Notes: a model not told the origin generated them from the letters alone. Counted from the stretch's first letter, positions 1-11,967 are shown. The stretch is DNA of 64,000 nt from Lepturacanthus savala (GCA_030544235.1 CM060474.1:4198398-4262397); one strand, 5' to 3'. Numbers and translations: made by a program.

Positions 1-206
1 CACGCTGAGCTCCAGATTGTGTCTGTTTGTTTAGCTCATTACAGTTTAAATCCCTGAACAATTACCTGCAGATCAGCCGGAGCAGAGGTGGTGATGTGCT
101 GTAATTTAACTGATTATCTGAACATGGACAGGAAACCATGGAGGAGTCACGTCTGTGATCTGCTGCTTCCTCTCTGCAGGGTAAATGTGCAGCATTTATA
201 GCTATC

Positions 207-210
<4 letters not shown>

Positions 211-291
<81 letters not shown>
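211..291. repeat. (TA)n microsatellite
   Basis: About 40 uninterrupted TA units, seen directly. Confidence 0.97.
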
Positions 292-294
<3 letters not shown>

Positions 295-1510
295 AGGAGA
301 TGATGTATTGATCTGTTTGCTGCTTTAATGGTCATGTTCATCCTTTAAGTTGAGTTTTCTCACATTAAGTTTATATTCGTGCCTCTGGAGGAAGATTAAT
401 TTCTCTGGAGTCTTCAGGATTTACAGAGATGAGCTTCTTCAAAGTCAGATTTATGCACAAGCACACTGCAAAAAAATAGAGAAAATATCTTACAATTAGT
501 CCAATATTGAGTAGAATTATCTTATATTAACAGATAGTTTTTCTGGGTTTTAGTTCTAAAAGAACTGTTTGACAGATCGAAATCAAGAAAAAATCCTGAA
601 GTAAGCAAAATCATCTGCTAAAGGAATAAAATAATGCTAAACAAAACATAACAAATCTAAACATAGTGGATGATTTGAACCAAATACAAAATACTTTCAC
701 CTGATGAGTTGTTTTTTCAGGATCTAGGACTTTTAATTTAGGACCTTTAGTTTACATGACATTGTCCAGGTTACTGCAGGGTTTAAGAAATGTTAACAAT
801 GGTTTCTGCATCAAATTATGTTGTAAACATTTTGAAAGTTATATAATAAAGTCAACTCCTCATTCTGTGGTGCTTTCAAATATTTACTCAACTTTTCTTA
901 TTTAACAATGATTCTGCCGAGTCAGCAAACATGATTTACTCTATTTACAGTTTTCAAAATAAAGGTCCTGCTTCTTTCATGTGTTTTTTGGGGTAAATAA
1001 TTACTCTAAATATGGAGGAGGACTGAAATCTAGACATCAAGAAGCTGAAATCATTCAATTAATCCATCAGGATCAATTCTGATAATAGAATAGTTGTATA
1101 AGTCACTCTTTAAGCAACAAGTTTAAAACAAACAGATTTTCTTGTGACTTGTGATTCCATTTCATGAACCAAACAGAAAATATCACTCAAATGAATTGAT
1201 AATTGAAATATTGATCAGTTCAACTGCTGGAGGCTGAAAGTGCATTTACTCAGGTACATTTCAATGTCACTTCTACTTCTACTCCATTATGTTTCTGTTG
1301 CAATTCTATATTTTATACATTAATTCTACTTCTAACAATCAGAATGATTTCAATTATAAAGGACTTTGACTTTCATATTGTACTTTATTCCTCTGTTCAC
1401 ATGTTTTTCTTCTGTGTAGAATGATGATGAAGCAAAACAATGTTATGATTGAACAGTATTATAATATATCATAGTATTTGCATTAGCAGAGTAATTTCCA
1501 TAGGGTGATG

Positions 1511-2267
1511 TCAGGTAAAATGGGCCATTTAAGGTTTAGGATCCAGTCCCTCTGGAAATTAGAGCCAATGATACAAAGGATTTAAACTGTTGATATAACT
1601 GTGACAAGTAACCGGTGATTTGATTAGTTTATGGTTTCTATGGTGATTTGATTAGTTTATGGTTTCTATGGTGATTTGATTAGTTTATGGTTTCTATGGT
1701 GATGAGACAAAACTTCAAATCTAGACTGAACCAGAAATGTTCATGGTAAGTAGCCTGGTATGACAAATCTAACTAAACTATTATAAGGATGATAAATCTA
1801 TTTTTTAACATGTCTTGTCATCTGTCTTGATGGCATCCATCAGAAATAATTATGTTAGTTTGTTATTTTAACATATTTTTTGGAAAAGTGATGTTAATCT
1901 TGGTGGCCCAGTTTACCTTAACCCCCTAAGATAAAATGGGCCACATGGTTTCATCTAAAATGGGCCTAACCCTCTGTGTCACTCACTAACACACATGTAT
2001 ATGACACGTGGTCATATGTAGTCACTACTTTTACTGTTTGTGTAATTTGTTCCATATGACTGGGTGCTAGCTTTTATGTAGCGTTAGCTTAGCTTGTATA
2101 CGTAGGTGTGTTAGCATGTGTGTACAACACATAACTGATCTGTTCTTGTTTTAATAGCAGCAATATGCGTTTGTTTAATGTATTTTAAAATTGTGTTTTA
2201 ACATTAAAACTGATGAGGAATTAATTTTGAATTTCCCTTTGTCATTTGACTGGCTCATTTTACCTGA
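1511..2267. mobile_element. Non-autonomous element with TCAGGTAAAATGGGCCA ends
   Basis: The ends TCAGGTAAAATGGGCCA (1511-1527) and TGGCTCATTTTACCTGA (2251-2267) are inverted repeats with one mismatch in 17. Further copies of AAATGGGCC and its complement lie inside at about 1905-1965, like subterminal transposase-binding repeats. No coding sequence and no clear target duplication are seen, so the superfamily is unassigned. Confidence 0.55.
1614..1697. repeat. 28-bp tandem repeat, 3 copies
   Basis: Three consecutive 28-bp units beginning GGTGATTTGATTAGTTTATG, apparently identical, inside the 1511-2267 element. The identity suggests recent slippage or duplication. Confidence 0.9.
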
Positions 2268-2823
2268 AACTGCTAACGCAAAAATATGCAATAAAATTAA
2301 AAATAGGCAAGGGGCATGTTTCAAGAGTTATAAGGCCTAAATAATGATATAATAATTATTATCACATAATTCCAACACAAAAGGATCAGAAACAGTCATT
2401 ATTAATTATACATATACATATTGTGTTATTGTCCCACGTGATTTACCATAAAGTGGTCACCCTAGTGTAAAAATGATGATAAAATTGTCCAAAATCAAGG
2501 GGAAAAAGTGAAAATAATCAAAATTGATGGAATAATATAATTCGAGATGATTCTGTTGAATGTGGAACTAAACAAAAACGGGATATTTTTTTGCAGTGTA
2601 AACAGTCTAAACCTGTTCATTCACTGGAGGTGAATCAGTGCAGCATGATTATATTTATATCATGTTTTATTAAATCCTCATGTTGGATATAAACGGAACC
2701 TGGCGAAAGTAATGTAATGAAAGAAATGTGTTTTGATGCATGTTGGAGATGTTTCTTAGAGGAGGACGCGGTTTTTTGACTGTGACCGGGAACGAGTCGC
2801 ATCTCTGATCCGCCTCACTGCAC

Positions 2824-2825
<2 letters not shown>

Positions 2826-2866
<41 letters not shown>
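2826..2866. repeat. (GA)n microsatellite in CpG-rich segment
   Basis: About 20 GA units between CpG-dense blocks. GA tracts near promoters can be nucleosome-poor; here that is inference. Confidence 0.95.
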
Positions 2867-2870
<4 letters not shown>

Positions 2871-2991
2871 AGGGAGGAGGAGGAGGAGGGTCTCCACGCT
2901 GATCCTCCGGTGCACCACGGGGTTCGCTTTCAAACCGACCAGCGCGTCTCTCTCCCGGCAGCAGACTGACGCTTCTCCGCTTCCCTCCACC

Positions 2992-2993
<2 letters not shown>

Positions 2994-3023
<30 letters not shown>
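2994..3023 (+). repeat. (CAG)10 trinucleotide run before a donor site
   Basis: Ten uninterrupted CAG units end three bases before the putative donor GTAGGT. If the first exon is real, this run lies in the 5' leader. Confidence 0.95.
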
Positions 3024-3025
<2 letters not shown>

Positions 3026-3902
3026 GGTAGGTTCTCGTCCGGTTCCTCTTCATCTTTTACTGCATTTACGCACAGGTTCATTCATGCATGAACGCGGCGG
3101 AGCGCGGATCCGCACCGAGGCTGCTTAATGTCAGCTCCGAACCCGTTTTTTTCCTGCTCATGTGGCGGCTGCTGGATGTTCACAAAGACGCGTCGGGCTC
3201 CGGCTCCGCGGAGCTTTAATGCTGGATCACGTTTCAGCTGCTCCACATCCAAAAGGGCAAAGTGTCAGCAGGCGGCTGGAGACCCGCACAAACATCCTGC
3301 AGCCTGTGGACAAGAATGGCTGCAAAGTTTTTAGTGTAGTTGAGATCAGCAGCAGCAGGAGACTGATCATTCTGCTGCAAGGATATTATTCATTATATAT
3401 TTAATATCTGATTTTAATTAAAGGAGAGTTACACTTGGCAAAACTCTGTCTGCAAACTAATTACTGCAAACACACTGTGAGTGATTAAAAAGTGAATTAA
3501 GGCGCGTTTTCAACTCATATCCATCTGTTCCGGTATTTTTTTTCATATTGGTTGAATATGGTTTACATTTTTCCTCCAGATGGAATTGTCCTGTAGTTTG
3601 TGAACGCTGCATATTTCACTGAGCTGTAGATCCGGAGCAGACCAGCACATAGATCTTGGGGTGATGCTGTGCACATAAAACAGACATGGTAATTCAGCGC
3701 CACACTCAGATGCACTTTAATTTTCTGTGTGTGTCCATATGTAGCCGAAAACGAGCGAATAAGCAAGAGGAGATTGGTTCAGAGTCTAATGTGACGGGTG
3801 CTTTTTTAAGTAGGAGAATGTGGCTGAGAGGAGGAAACATCAATCAGACACATTCACATGTTCAGGCGTTTATCAACCGAAACACAGACGAGCAACAGAC
3901 AG

Positions 3903-5028
3903 CATCTAACATCTAACATCTGACATCCAACATCTAACATCTGACATCCAACATCTGACATCCAACATCTAACATCTGACATCCAACATCTAACATCTGA
4001 CATCTAACATCTGACATCTGACATCTGACATCCAACATCTGACATCTAACATCTGACATCTGACATCTAACATCTGACATCCAACATCCAACATCTAACA
4101 TCTGACATCTGACATCTAACATCTGACATCCAACATCTGACATCTAACATCTGACATCTGACATCTGACATCCAACATCTGACATCTAACATCTGACATC
4201 TGACATCTAACATCTGACATCCAACATCCAACATCTAACATCTGACATCCAACATCTGACATCTAACATCCAACATCTGACATCTAACATCTGACATACA
4301 ACATCTGACATCTGGCATCCAACATCTGACATCTAACATCCAACATCTAACATCTGACATCCAACATCTAACATCTGACATCCAACATCTAACATCTGAC
4401 ATATAACATCTGACATCCAACATCTGACATCCAACATCTGACATCTGACATCCAACATCTGACATCCAACATCTAACATCTGACATCTAACATCTGACAT
4501 CCAACATCTAACATCTGACATCTAACATCTGACATCCAACATCTGACATCCAACATCTAACATCTGACATCTAACATCTGACATCCAACATCTAACATCT
4601 GACATCTAACATCTGACATCCAACATCTGACATCCAACATCTAACATCTGACATCCAACATCTGACATCCAACATCTAACATCTGACATCTAACATCTGA
4701 CATCCAACATCTAACATCTGACATCCAACATCTGACATCCAACATCTGACATCCAACATCTAACATCTGACATCCAACATCTGACATCCAACATCTGACA
4801 TCCAACATCTAACATCTGACATCCAACATCTAACATCTGACATCCAACATCTGACATCCAACATCTAACATCTGACATCTAACATCTGACATCCAACATC
4901 TAACATCTGACTTCCAACATCTGACATCCAACATCCAACATCCAACATCTAACATCTGACATCCAACATCTAACATCTGACATCCAACATCTGACATCCA
5001 ACATCTGACATCTAACATCTGACATCCA
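3903..5028. repeat. Heptamer satellite, CATCTAA / CATCTGA / CATCCAA units
   Basis: About 1.1 kb is made almost only of 7-bp units, mainly CATCTAA, CATCTGA and CATCCAA, often in the order of a 21-bp higher unit. Because 21 is a multiple of 3, minus-strand frames stay open over long runs (repeats of MSDVRCQMLDV type). These are not genes. Inferred to lie in MPPED1 intron 1. Confidence 0.95.
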
Positions 5029-6750
5029 ACATCACTACAGACAATATCACTACATCTAACATCACTACAGACAACATCTGACATCCAAAATCACTACAGA
5101 CAACATCATTACTGACAACATCACTACAGACAACATCTGACATCCAAAAACACTACAGACAACATCATTACAGACAACATCTGACATCCAACATCACTTC
5201 AGACAACATCACTACAGACAGCATCACTACAGACAGCATCACTACACACAACATCACTACAGACAACATCACTACACACAACATCACTACAGACAGCATC
5301 ACGACACATAACATCAATACATCTAACATCACTACTGACAACATCACTACACACAACATCACTACAGACAGCATCACTACAGACAACATCACTACAGACA
5401 ACATCACTACAGACATCACTACAGACAGCATCACTACAGACAACATCACTACATCTAACATCACTACAGACAACATCACTACAGACAGCATCACTACAGA
5501 CATCACTACAGACAACATCACTACAGACATCACTACAGACAACATCACTACATCTAATATCACTACAGACAACATCACTACAGACAACACTACAGACATC
5601 ACAACATCTAATATCACTACAGACAACATCACTACAGACATCACTACAGACAACATCACCACAGACAACACTACAGACATCACAACATCTAATATCACTA
5701 CAGACAACATCACTACAGACAACATCACTACATCTAATATCACTACAGACAACATCACCACAGACAACACTACATACATCACAACATCTAATATCACTAC
5801 AGACAACATCACTACAGACAACATCACTACATCTAACATCACTACAGACAACATCACTACAGACAGCATCACTACAGACATCACTACAGACAACATCACT
5901 ACAGACATCACTACAGACAACATCACTACATCTAATATCACTACAGACAACATCACCACAGACAACACTACAGACATCACAACATCTAATATCACTACAG
6001 ACAACATCACTACAGACATCACTACAGACAACATCACTACATCTAATATCACTACAGACAACATCACTACAGACATCACTACAGACAACATCACTACAGA
6101 CATCACTACAGACAACATCACTACAGACATTACTACAGACAACATCACTACATCTAATATCACTACAGACAACATCACCACAGACAGCATCACTACAGAC
6201 ATCACTACATCTAATATCACTACAGACAACATCACAACATCTAATATCACTACAGACAACATCACTACAGACATCACTACAGACAATATCACTACATCTA
6301 ATATCACTACAGACATCATCACTACAGACAACATCACTACAGACAATATCACTACAGACAACATCACTACATCTAATATCACTACAGACAACATCACCAC
6401 AGACAGCATCACTACAGACAACATCACTACATCTAATATCACTACAGACATCATCACTACAGACAACATCACTACAGACAATATCACTACAGACAACATC
6501 ACTACATCTAATATCACTACAGACAACATCACAACATCTAATATCACTACAGACAACATCACTACAGACATCACTACAGACAACATCACTACATCTAATA
6601 TCACTACAGACATCATCACTACAGACATCACTACAGACAACATCACTACATCTAATATCACTACAGACATCATCACTACAGACATCATCACTACAGACAT
6701 CATCACTACAGACAACATCACTACAGACACAATCATTACAGACAACATCA
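5029..6750. repeat. Satellite of 15-bp and 12-bp units, CATCACTACAGACAA
   Basis: About 1.7 kb of 15-bp units (CATCACTACAGACAA, CATCACTACATCTAA, TATCACTACAGACAA) mixed with 12-bp units (CATCACTACAGA). It adjoins the heptamer block and shares CATCTAA. Both unit lengths are multiples of 3 and contain no minus-strand stop, so two minus-strand frames stay open for about 540 codons each (5168-6793 and 5199-6821). The products would be monotonous five-residue repeats with no globular character, so I do not call them genes. Confidence 0.95.
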
Positions 6751-7087
6751 CAGCATCCAACGTCCAGCAGATATAACAGCCAACATCTGACATCTAACAT
6801 CCAATAATTAACATCAAACATTCAAAATCCAACATCTGAATCCAACATCCATCATCTAAGATCTAATGTTTAACATTTACCATTTAACATCTAACATCCA
6901 ACATTTAAAATCTAACTTCCAACATCTCACATTTAACATCAAACATTTAAAATCCAACATTTAAAATGTAACATTCAACTTCTAACATCAAGCATTTAAG
7001 ATCTAACATCCAACATCTACAATCTAATATTTAACATCTAACATTTACCATCCAACATATATCTAGTATTTAATATCTAACATCCAT
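6751..7087. repeat. Degenerate edge of the heptamer satellite
   Basis: Diverged CATCTAA-like units (ACATTTAAAATC, ACATCCAAC, TTTAACATC) decay gradually toward 7087. This looks like the older edge of the array. Confidence 0.8.
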
Positions 7088-8857
7088 CCATGAAGACGTT
7101 TCATTGTTTTTTTCCTCACACCAGAGTTTAATTGATGCTCTGACATTTAAATTTACAGCAGCGTGACTTATTTTTGGTGGAATTAATCCGTTTTGAGAAG
7201 AGAGAACCTGGTTTTTAGTTCATTGTGGTTAAAATCTTCAGTTTTGTATTTAGAGTTTTGAGAAACAGAGGCACGGTGTCTGGAATTTTTATTGCATCTG
7301 CAAAGCAAATCACATTTGTTGTAGACCTACACTTTGCTCTTGAATGTGTTTTTTTAAGCTGTCATTCTGGATATGTGGACAGAGCTGTATCAACACTGTA
7401 CCAGAGGAAAACTGATTATAATACGTTATTATGGCAGCAGCCCACACACACCCTCGCTCTAAAAATGATTCTCCAGAAAGACAATTCTCAAGGCTACTTT
7501 TCTTTTTTTCCTCCGCTGTGTGAGGAATTCACAGAGACGGCAAAAACCACGAGAGAGTGATTTCTCAGAGGGGATGTAAAGATGTGCCTCGTACGCCTGC
7601 AGCTCCACAACATATGAAACAAAGCCTTCCTGCTTTTACATGCAAAGTACTGCAAAGTGTAATCTGGTCGTTCAACAAAGAGAAGCTTGTGAATTATAAC
7701 AACTGAAACAACTAAATGTTGTGCCTTTTGAAGAATGCCGTGACACTTTTAAATAACAGCAGTATAATTATATTAGTGAAACATTAAGATGAGTAGATAA
7801 CAGTTACTGAAACTCATTAATGGATTCTACAAGTGCAGCTTTGCACCAAAGGACGAGCAGCAGTCAATTAATCAATTAGTCTCCAGCTATATTGAAAATC
7901 GATTGATCATTTTAAGTCATGTGATTAAGAGAAAATGTAAAAATTCTCTGATTCCAGCTTCTCAAACGTGAATATTTTCTGCTATAAAAAAGACATTTAA
8001 CATTCGGTTTTTGGGAAAATTGTGAATGAACAACTGAATTCTGAAATATTAATAATAATATATTATTAATAATATATTTTATATTTACACAACCCTAAAA
8101 GCACAACATAGACTAAGGTCCTGCCCCTGTATTCACAAAACATCTAAAGGTGAAAGGTGAGTCAGCATGTTACATTAGACCTGAAACTTTGGTCTACGAC
8201 TATTTCAACAACACATTTTTGAGCTAAAATCATGAGCAGTTAAGACAAAAAGATTTCTGAGTCATCGAGAGCAAATAACTAACAATCCTAAAATGGCTGC
8301 TGCCTACAATCCACCTCATAATTGTGTCACCATTTTAGAAATGACATTAACTCTCAGATAAACGTCTGCAGCAGTTAATTCATTGATGTGTGTTTGCTTT
8401 ATGTTGCTGTGTCTGATTTAATGAATATCCTGAGATTTATCTATTGTCAAGTGAATTATGAGACTCATAATGAAGTAGATTTGATATTGTGGTTATGTTT
8501 AGTGAAGGGAAATGTTACTGGCTATTTGATATGATGGATAGTACTCAATGATTGTGATGATGATGATGATGATGATGATGGTCAGGTGAAGGTGTGGATA
8601 CCTAAAGACAGATGATCTATGGTTTGAGAGACAGTAGAGTGGCAAACTATTTTCAACCACATTATAACATAAACATAATATATAAGTAAAGTAGATTAAA
8701 GTAAGATTAAAGTAGAAAATTCTTGTTTATTTCAAGATTTAATGTTAAATGTGTAAGATGCTATTTACAGTTGAAATTACTGTAGTACATTGATTCAGTT
8801 TAGTTTATTAGTCTGGAGAATATATTGAAAATACTTTATTTCCTGTTTGTTTGTTTT
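7088..8857. other. Presumed intron 1, no gene
   Basis: No exon-like coding sequence is recognised. It contains a diverged copy of the dispersed 'ATTAATCGATTAGT' repeat (7868-8040) and a short (TGA)n run at about 8556-8581. Confidence 0.6.
7868..8040 (+). repeat. Dispersed repeat, ATCAATTAGTC family
   Basis: Contains TCAATTAATCAATTAGTC, then ATCGATTGATCATTTTAAGTC and a block resembling 'AATTCTCTGATTCCAGCTTC'. Related copies in this window are at 13275-13500, 16945-17135, 45705-45910, 48440-48680 and 54510-54890. This family is widespread in teleosts. The function is unknown to me. Confidence 0.6.
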
Positions 8858-10130
8858 TTATTAAGTCTGCAGAAAGTCATCTATGGAAGCAAATATAACT
8901 CATAATATAAATTAAAATACATTAGCAGAAATCATTTTTTCATTTTCAGATTGACTCATAAATAAAATGAACAATGAATACTCCAGACTATGTTTTCATT
9001 TTCTGTTGTTTCAGTATGAATTGATTGATGAAAAACTTTCACCAAAAAATAAACTAAATGACTTTTCCCTACTCTGTTTAATGTAGTACATCATATTCAC
9101 AATGACATAACTAATACAGGTGAGTTTTTAGTGCTTTTTAAAAAAAAAAAAAATATGGATGTAGTATACTTTTAATACACTAGAAATCAATAAACTGAAT
9201 GATAGAGCAATTAATGAATATATTTTAGAGAATATTTTCACGTATTAAATGTGTACTAGATCCATATAAAATATATGTGAACTAAAACCTCACCTGTAGT
9301 AGATCATTGTGAATATGATGCACTACATCAAAAGTCCATTTTTCATTAATCAATTCATACTGACATTTAACTTGCAGACGGTCCCTAACTTCGACAGTAA
9401 TATTATAGTATACCAGAGTATGATGATGTTGCTGTATACTACACCCTTTATTCACATGAACACCACCTTCGTCTCTGATTAAAAGCTCAGATAAAAACCA
9501 AAAGCCAATATCTAATAATGAGCATGAAAACAAAAAAAGCATTTCTCAGTTTGTTTTTTTCTCTTTTAATTAAGTCACAGAATGAGCAGTCTTGAAGAAG
9601 CAAATAAAATGTAGTTTGGTATATTTCTTATTAGGTTGATTCATGAGTTAAATAATGCAGCTGTGACTTTGAAATGAAAACGTCTTTCTGTTTATGCATT
9701 TTTCAATTTTGACATTTTTTGGTTCCTTTTTTAGCCTGAGAATGTTTTGAAAATTAAATCTTAAATGTCATTTTCTTTGTCATTTTAATTAAGTCACAGA
9801 ATGAGCAGTCTTGAATAAGAAAATGAAAATGTAGTTCAGAATATTGATTATTCATTTTATTTATGAGTCAGAAATGCATCATATTTGGAAAATAAAAAAG
9901 GCTCTCTGTTAATGCATTTTATTTTCATACTTGACTTGTTTTTTGTTGTTTTGAAAATTTAATTTTTAATGTCATTTTCCTTTTAATTTATTTACAGAAT
10001 GAGCAGTCTTGAAAAAGACAATTAAAATGCAGTCTGGAATATGGATTATTCATTATTATCAATCCCAAAATGCAGTCCAGTTTGAAAATGAAAAAGGATT
10101 TCTGTAATCCATTTTTATTTTTAATATGAG
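8858..10130. repeat. Diverged tandem array of ~200-220 bp units
   Basis: The block GAATGAGCAGTCTTGA occurs at 9580, 9799 and 9997 (spacings 219 and 198). Each copy is followed by similar text (AAAATGTAGTT..GGTATAT, ...ATGCATTTTT). A more diverged unit starts near 8858. This looks like an old satellite-like array or a tandemly duplicated element. Confidence 0.7.
9013..9362. repeat. Long imperfect inverted repeat
   Basis: The left arm (9013-9137) and right arm (9283-9362) are reverse complements with mismatches and indels: AGTATGAATTGATTGATGAA pairs with TTCATTAATCAATTCATACT, and CATATTCACAATG pairs with CATTGTGAATATG. RNA from either strand could fold into a long stem with a ~145-nt loop. Confidence 0.75.
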
Positions 10131-10795
10131 CCACATTTGCCTCTATAGTTATCGGGCATGTTTGTCGCTAATGAAAGAAAAAGTTCATGTTCAGCTGTTT
10201 GAAGAAAATAAATGTTCCGTCATTGATGAAGCTTCAACTACACAAAACGTTGCTCTGGTGAAAAACAGCTTCAATTATATTCACACTACACAGTTTTAGT
10301 CAGTAAAGGTAATGGCGTTATAGCGATGGGAAAGGAATCGCTCATTTTTGGCGGTAGTGAAGCCTTGTAAATGGAATCCCAGCACCCCTAACATTTGAGA
10401 GATTTTCTTTAATTAGTTTTAATCGTATGCCATTTTTTAACAATCTAGAAAAGTGTCAAAAACATAGAATACCTAGTTGAAACGTAATATTTCACAACAA
10501 AAATACAGCATCACCTTCCCTTTGAATAATGGTTTGATCCAGCCTCCCTCCTGCCTTTCACTAACTCTGCTCTGATCGTGCGCTGTTAGCATTAAAGTTA
10601 GCGATGTAAGTGAAGTTACTTGGTTTAAACTAAGATATGTGGCACATTTCTTAAAACTACCACTCAACACCAACATTATTATCAGCACCAGACCTTGCTG
10701 CTGCTGCATGAAGCGTAGCTAACTGTTTATGTTGTTAGCGAGGTCTGAAAGAAGTTTTGGAGTTGAGACGTCTCTCATTTAGAAAAGCTGCTCCC

Positions 10796-10799
<4 letters not shown>

Positions 10800-10865
<66 letters not shown>

Positions 10866-10892
10866 ACATACACACACACACACACACACACA
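10800..10892. repeat. (GT)n followed by (AC)n, self-complementary
   Basis: About 31 GT units run directly into TACACATA and then (CA)n. The two halves are reverse complements, so the tract could extrude as a hairpin or form Z-DNA. Confidence 0.95.
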
Positions 10893-11927
10893 ATATCCAT
10901 CGCTAGATCAATTAACTTATTTCAAGTTTTTTTTTATTCTTGATTTTAGTCAATTTAAGATCACAATGTTTGACTATTTGTTTATCTCATATTTATATCT
11001 TTTTATGTCATACTTTTCTACATTTTATCTCGTTCTTGAATTTTAATCTGATATTCTTTTGCTTTTTGTTTCATATTTTGACGTGTTTGCTTCCATTTTT
11101 GTAATATAAAGTATAAGTAAACAAGATTAAATAAGATTTGAAGTCAGAAATATAGATCACAATTCAGATAGTTTATATTGTTGACAGTACAGAAGAGACT
11201 TTATTTATTCGTATTTTTCTTATTTATGGATTTTCCATCTAGTTAATAAATTACAGTAGAATAGAATTTATGTAGTTGAATAGACTTTACTTGTGTGATT
11301 GTCAATCCAAAGAGGGAGAGATAAAAAGGTGAAGGAGTAGAGAGAAGATCAGGAAGAACCCGGTAAGAAAAAAAAGTTACGTGTTCTCCCTGAATTAAAT
11401 GTTTCCAGAAGTATAATTATCATATATGTTGAGGAGCTGCTGGATAAAATGAATCACCTTCCCCCACAAATTAGGATCAAGATGTTTCTTTTATGATTCC
11501 AACCCAAAACCTCTATTATTATTATTAATATTATTATTATTTGATGGTTTAGTCACAGACCTTCCCAAAAAATGTGTTGCTTTTTTTTCTTTCATAAATG
11601 TGGGGATGAAACTGTTGAGATGTCTAAATCAGCTGGGTCATCCTCTGGGTGCTCAGCCCCTAAACCTCTGATCCAAGAACTGACCCTGGTTTTACCAAAC
11701 AGCAACCTGGAATGGAATGTTGCAGGAATGTTAGCTGGAAAACATGAGTGTAGAGCAGACAGAGCTGCTGTTGTCCTGTGTAACCTACATCATCTGGAAA
11801 ACTGCACATGAGCTCGATGTGTTCTAATCTGCCAGCATCTGCTAATGCATGTTTCTGTCTCACAGTGTGAGGAGCTGTCACTGTCACATTCATGACAACA
11901 GATACACATTTAAATAATGCACGCACG

Positions 11928-11932
11928 CACTC

Positions 11933-11967
<35 letters not shown>

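Larger units (their letters stand above)
464..2598. mobile_element. Possible inverted-repeat DNA element (CACTGCAAAAAA family)
   Basis: The left end CACTGCAAAAAAATA (464-478) is matched exactly by the inverted right end (2584-2598). Interior sequence near the left end (AGTCCAATATTGAG...GAATTATCTT) recurs at 44365-44395, and similar ends occur at 36130-36640. 'CACTGCAAAAA' ends are common on teleost non-autonomous DNA elements. The 2.1-kb span contains the 1511-2267 element, so it is either one element with an insertion or two separate fragments that happen to face each other. No transposase remains were seen. Confidence 0.4.
1..2700. other. Upstream flank of MPPED1, no gene seen
   Basis: No coding exon is recognisable here. 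The stretch is AT-rich and holds a long (TA)n tract, an outer pair of inverted CACTGCAAAAAAATA ends (464 and 2598), and a second inverted-repeat element nested inside it (1511-2267). It lies upstream of the CpG-rich segment taken to be the MPPED1 promoter. Confidence 0.6.
2820..3026 (+). other. MPPED1: Candidate non-coding first exon of MPPED1
   Basis: The 3' edge is the donor-like CCG|GTAGGT at 3026/3027. The 5' edge is arbitrary because no transcription start can be read from the sequence. The last part contains no ATG, as suits a leader exon, and it would splice to the acceptor at 16352/16353. Other GT sites nearby (3031 and 3075) cannot be excluded as the donor. Confidence 0.33.
2750..3330 (+). 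promoter_or_regulatory. MPPED1: CpG-rich segment, likely MPPED1 promoter and first exon
   Basis: CpG dinucleotides are dense here (for example clusters near 2765, 2930-2960, 3090-3120 and 3185-3215), while nearly all of the surrounding sequence is CpG-poor. It contains a 41-bp GA tract and a (CAG)10 run directly before a splice-donor-like CCG|GTAGGT. It is about 13.3 kb upstream of the first coding exon on the same strand. Vertebrate genes commonly start in such islands with a non-coding exon. That this is the MPPED1 start is inference. It could also serve a divergent non-coding transcript. Confidence 0.55.

Noticed and set aside
3903..5028. Telomere-like interstitial repeat
   Set aside because: The unit complement is TTAGATG-like, not the vertebrate TTAGGG hexamer.
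3934..5084. Minus-strand Met-Ser-Asp-Val repeat frames of 62-84 aa
   Set aside because: Translations of the heptamer satellite; 21-bp periodicity keeps the frames open.
5168..6821. 540-541 aa minus-strand reading frames as protein genes
   Set aside because: They follow exactly from repeat units of 15 and 12 bp without stops; the composition is a monotonous repeat and no gene structure surrounds them.
3903..7087. Possible CRISPR array
   Set aside because: There are no unique spacers between repeats and the DNA is vertebrate; it is a tandem satellite.
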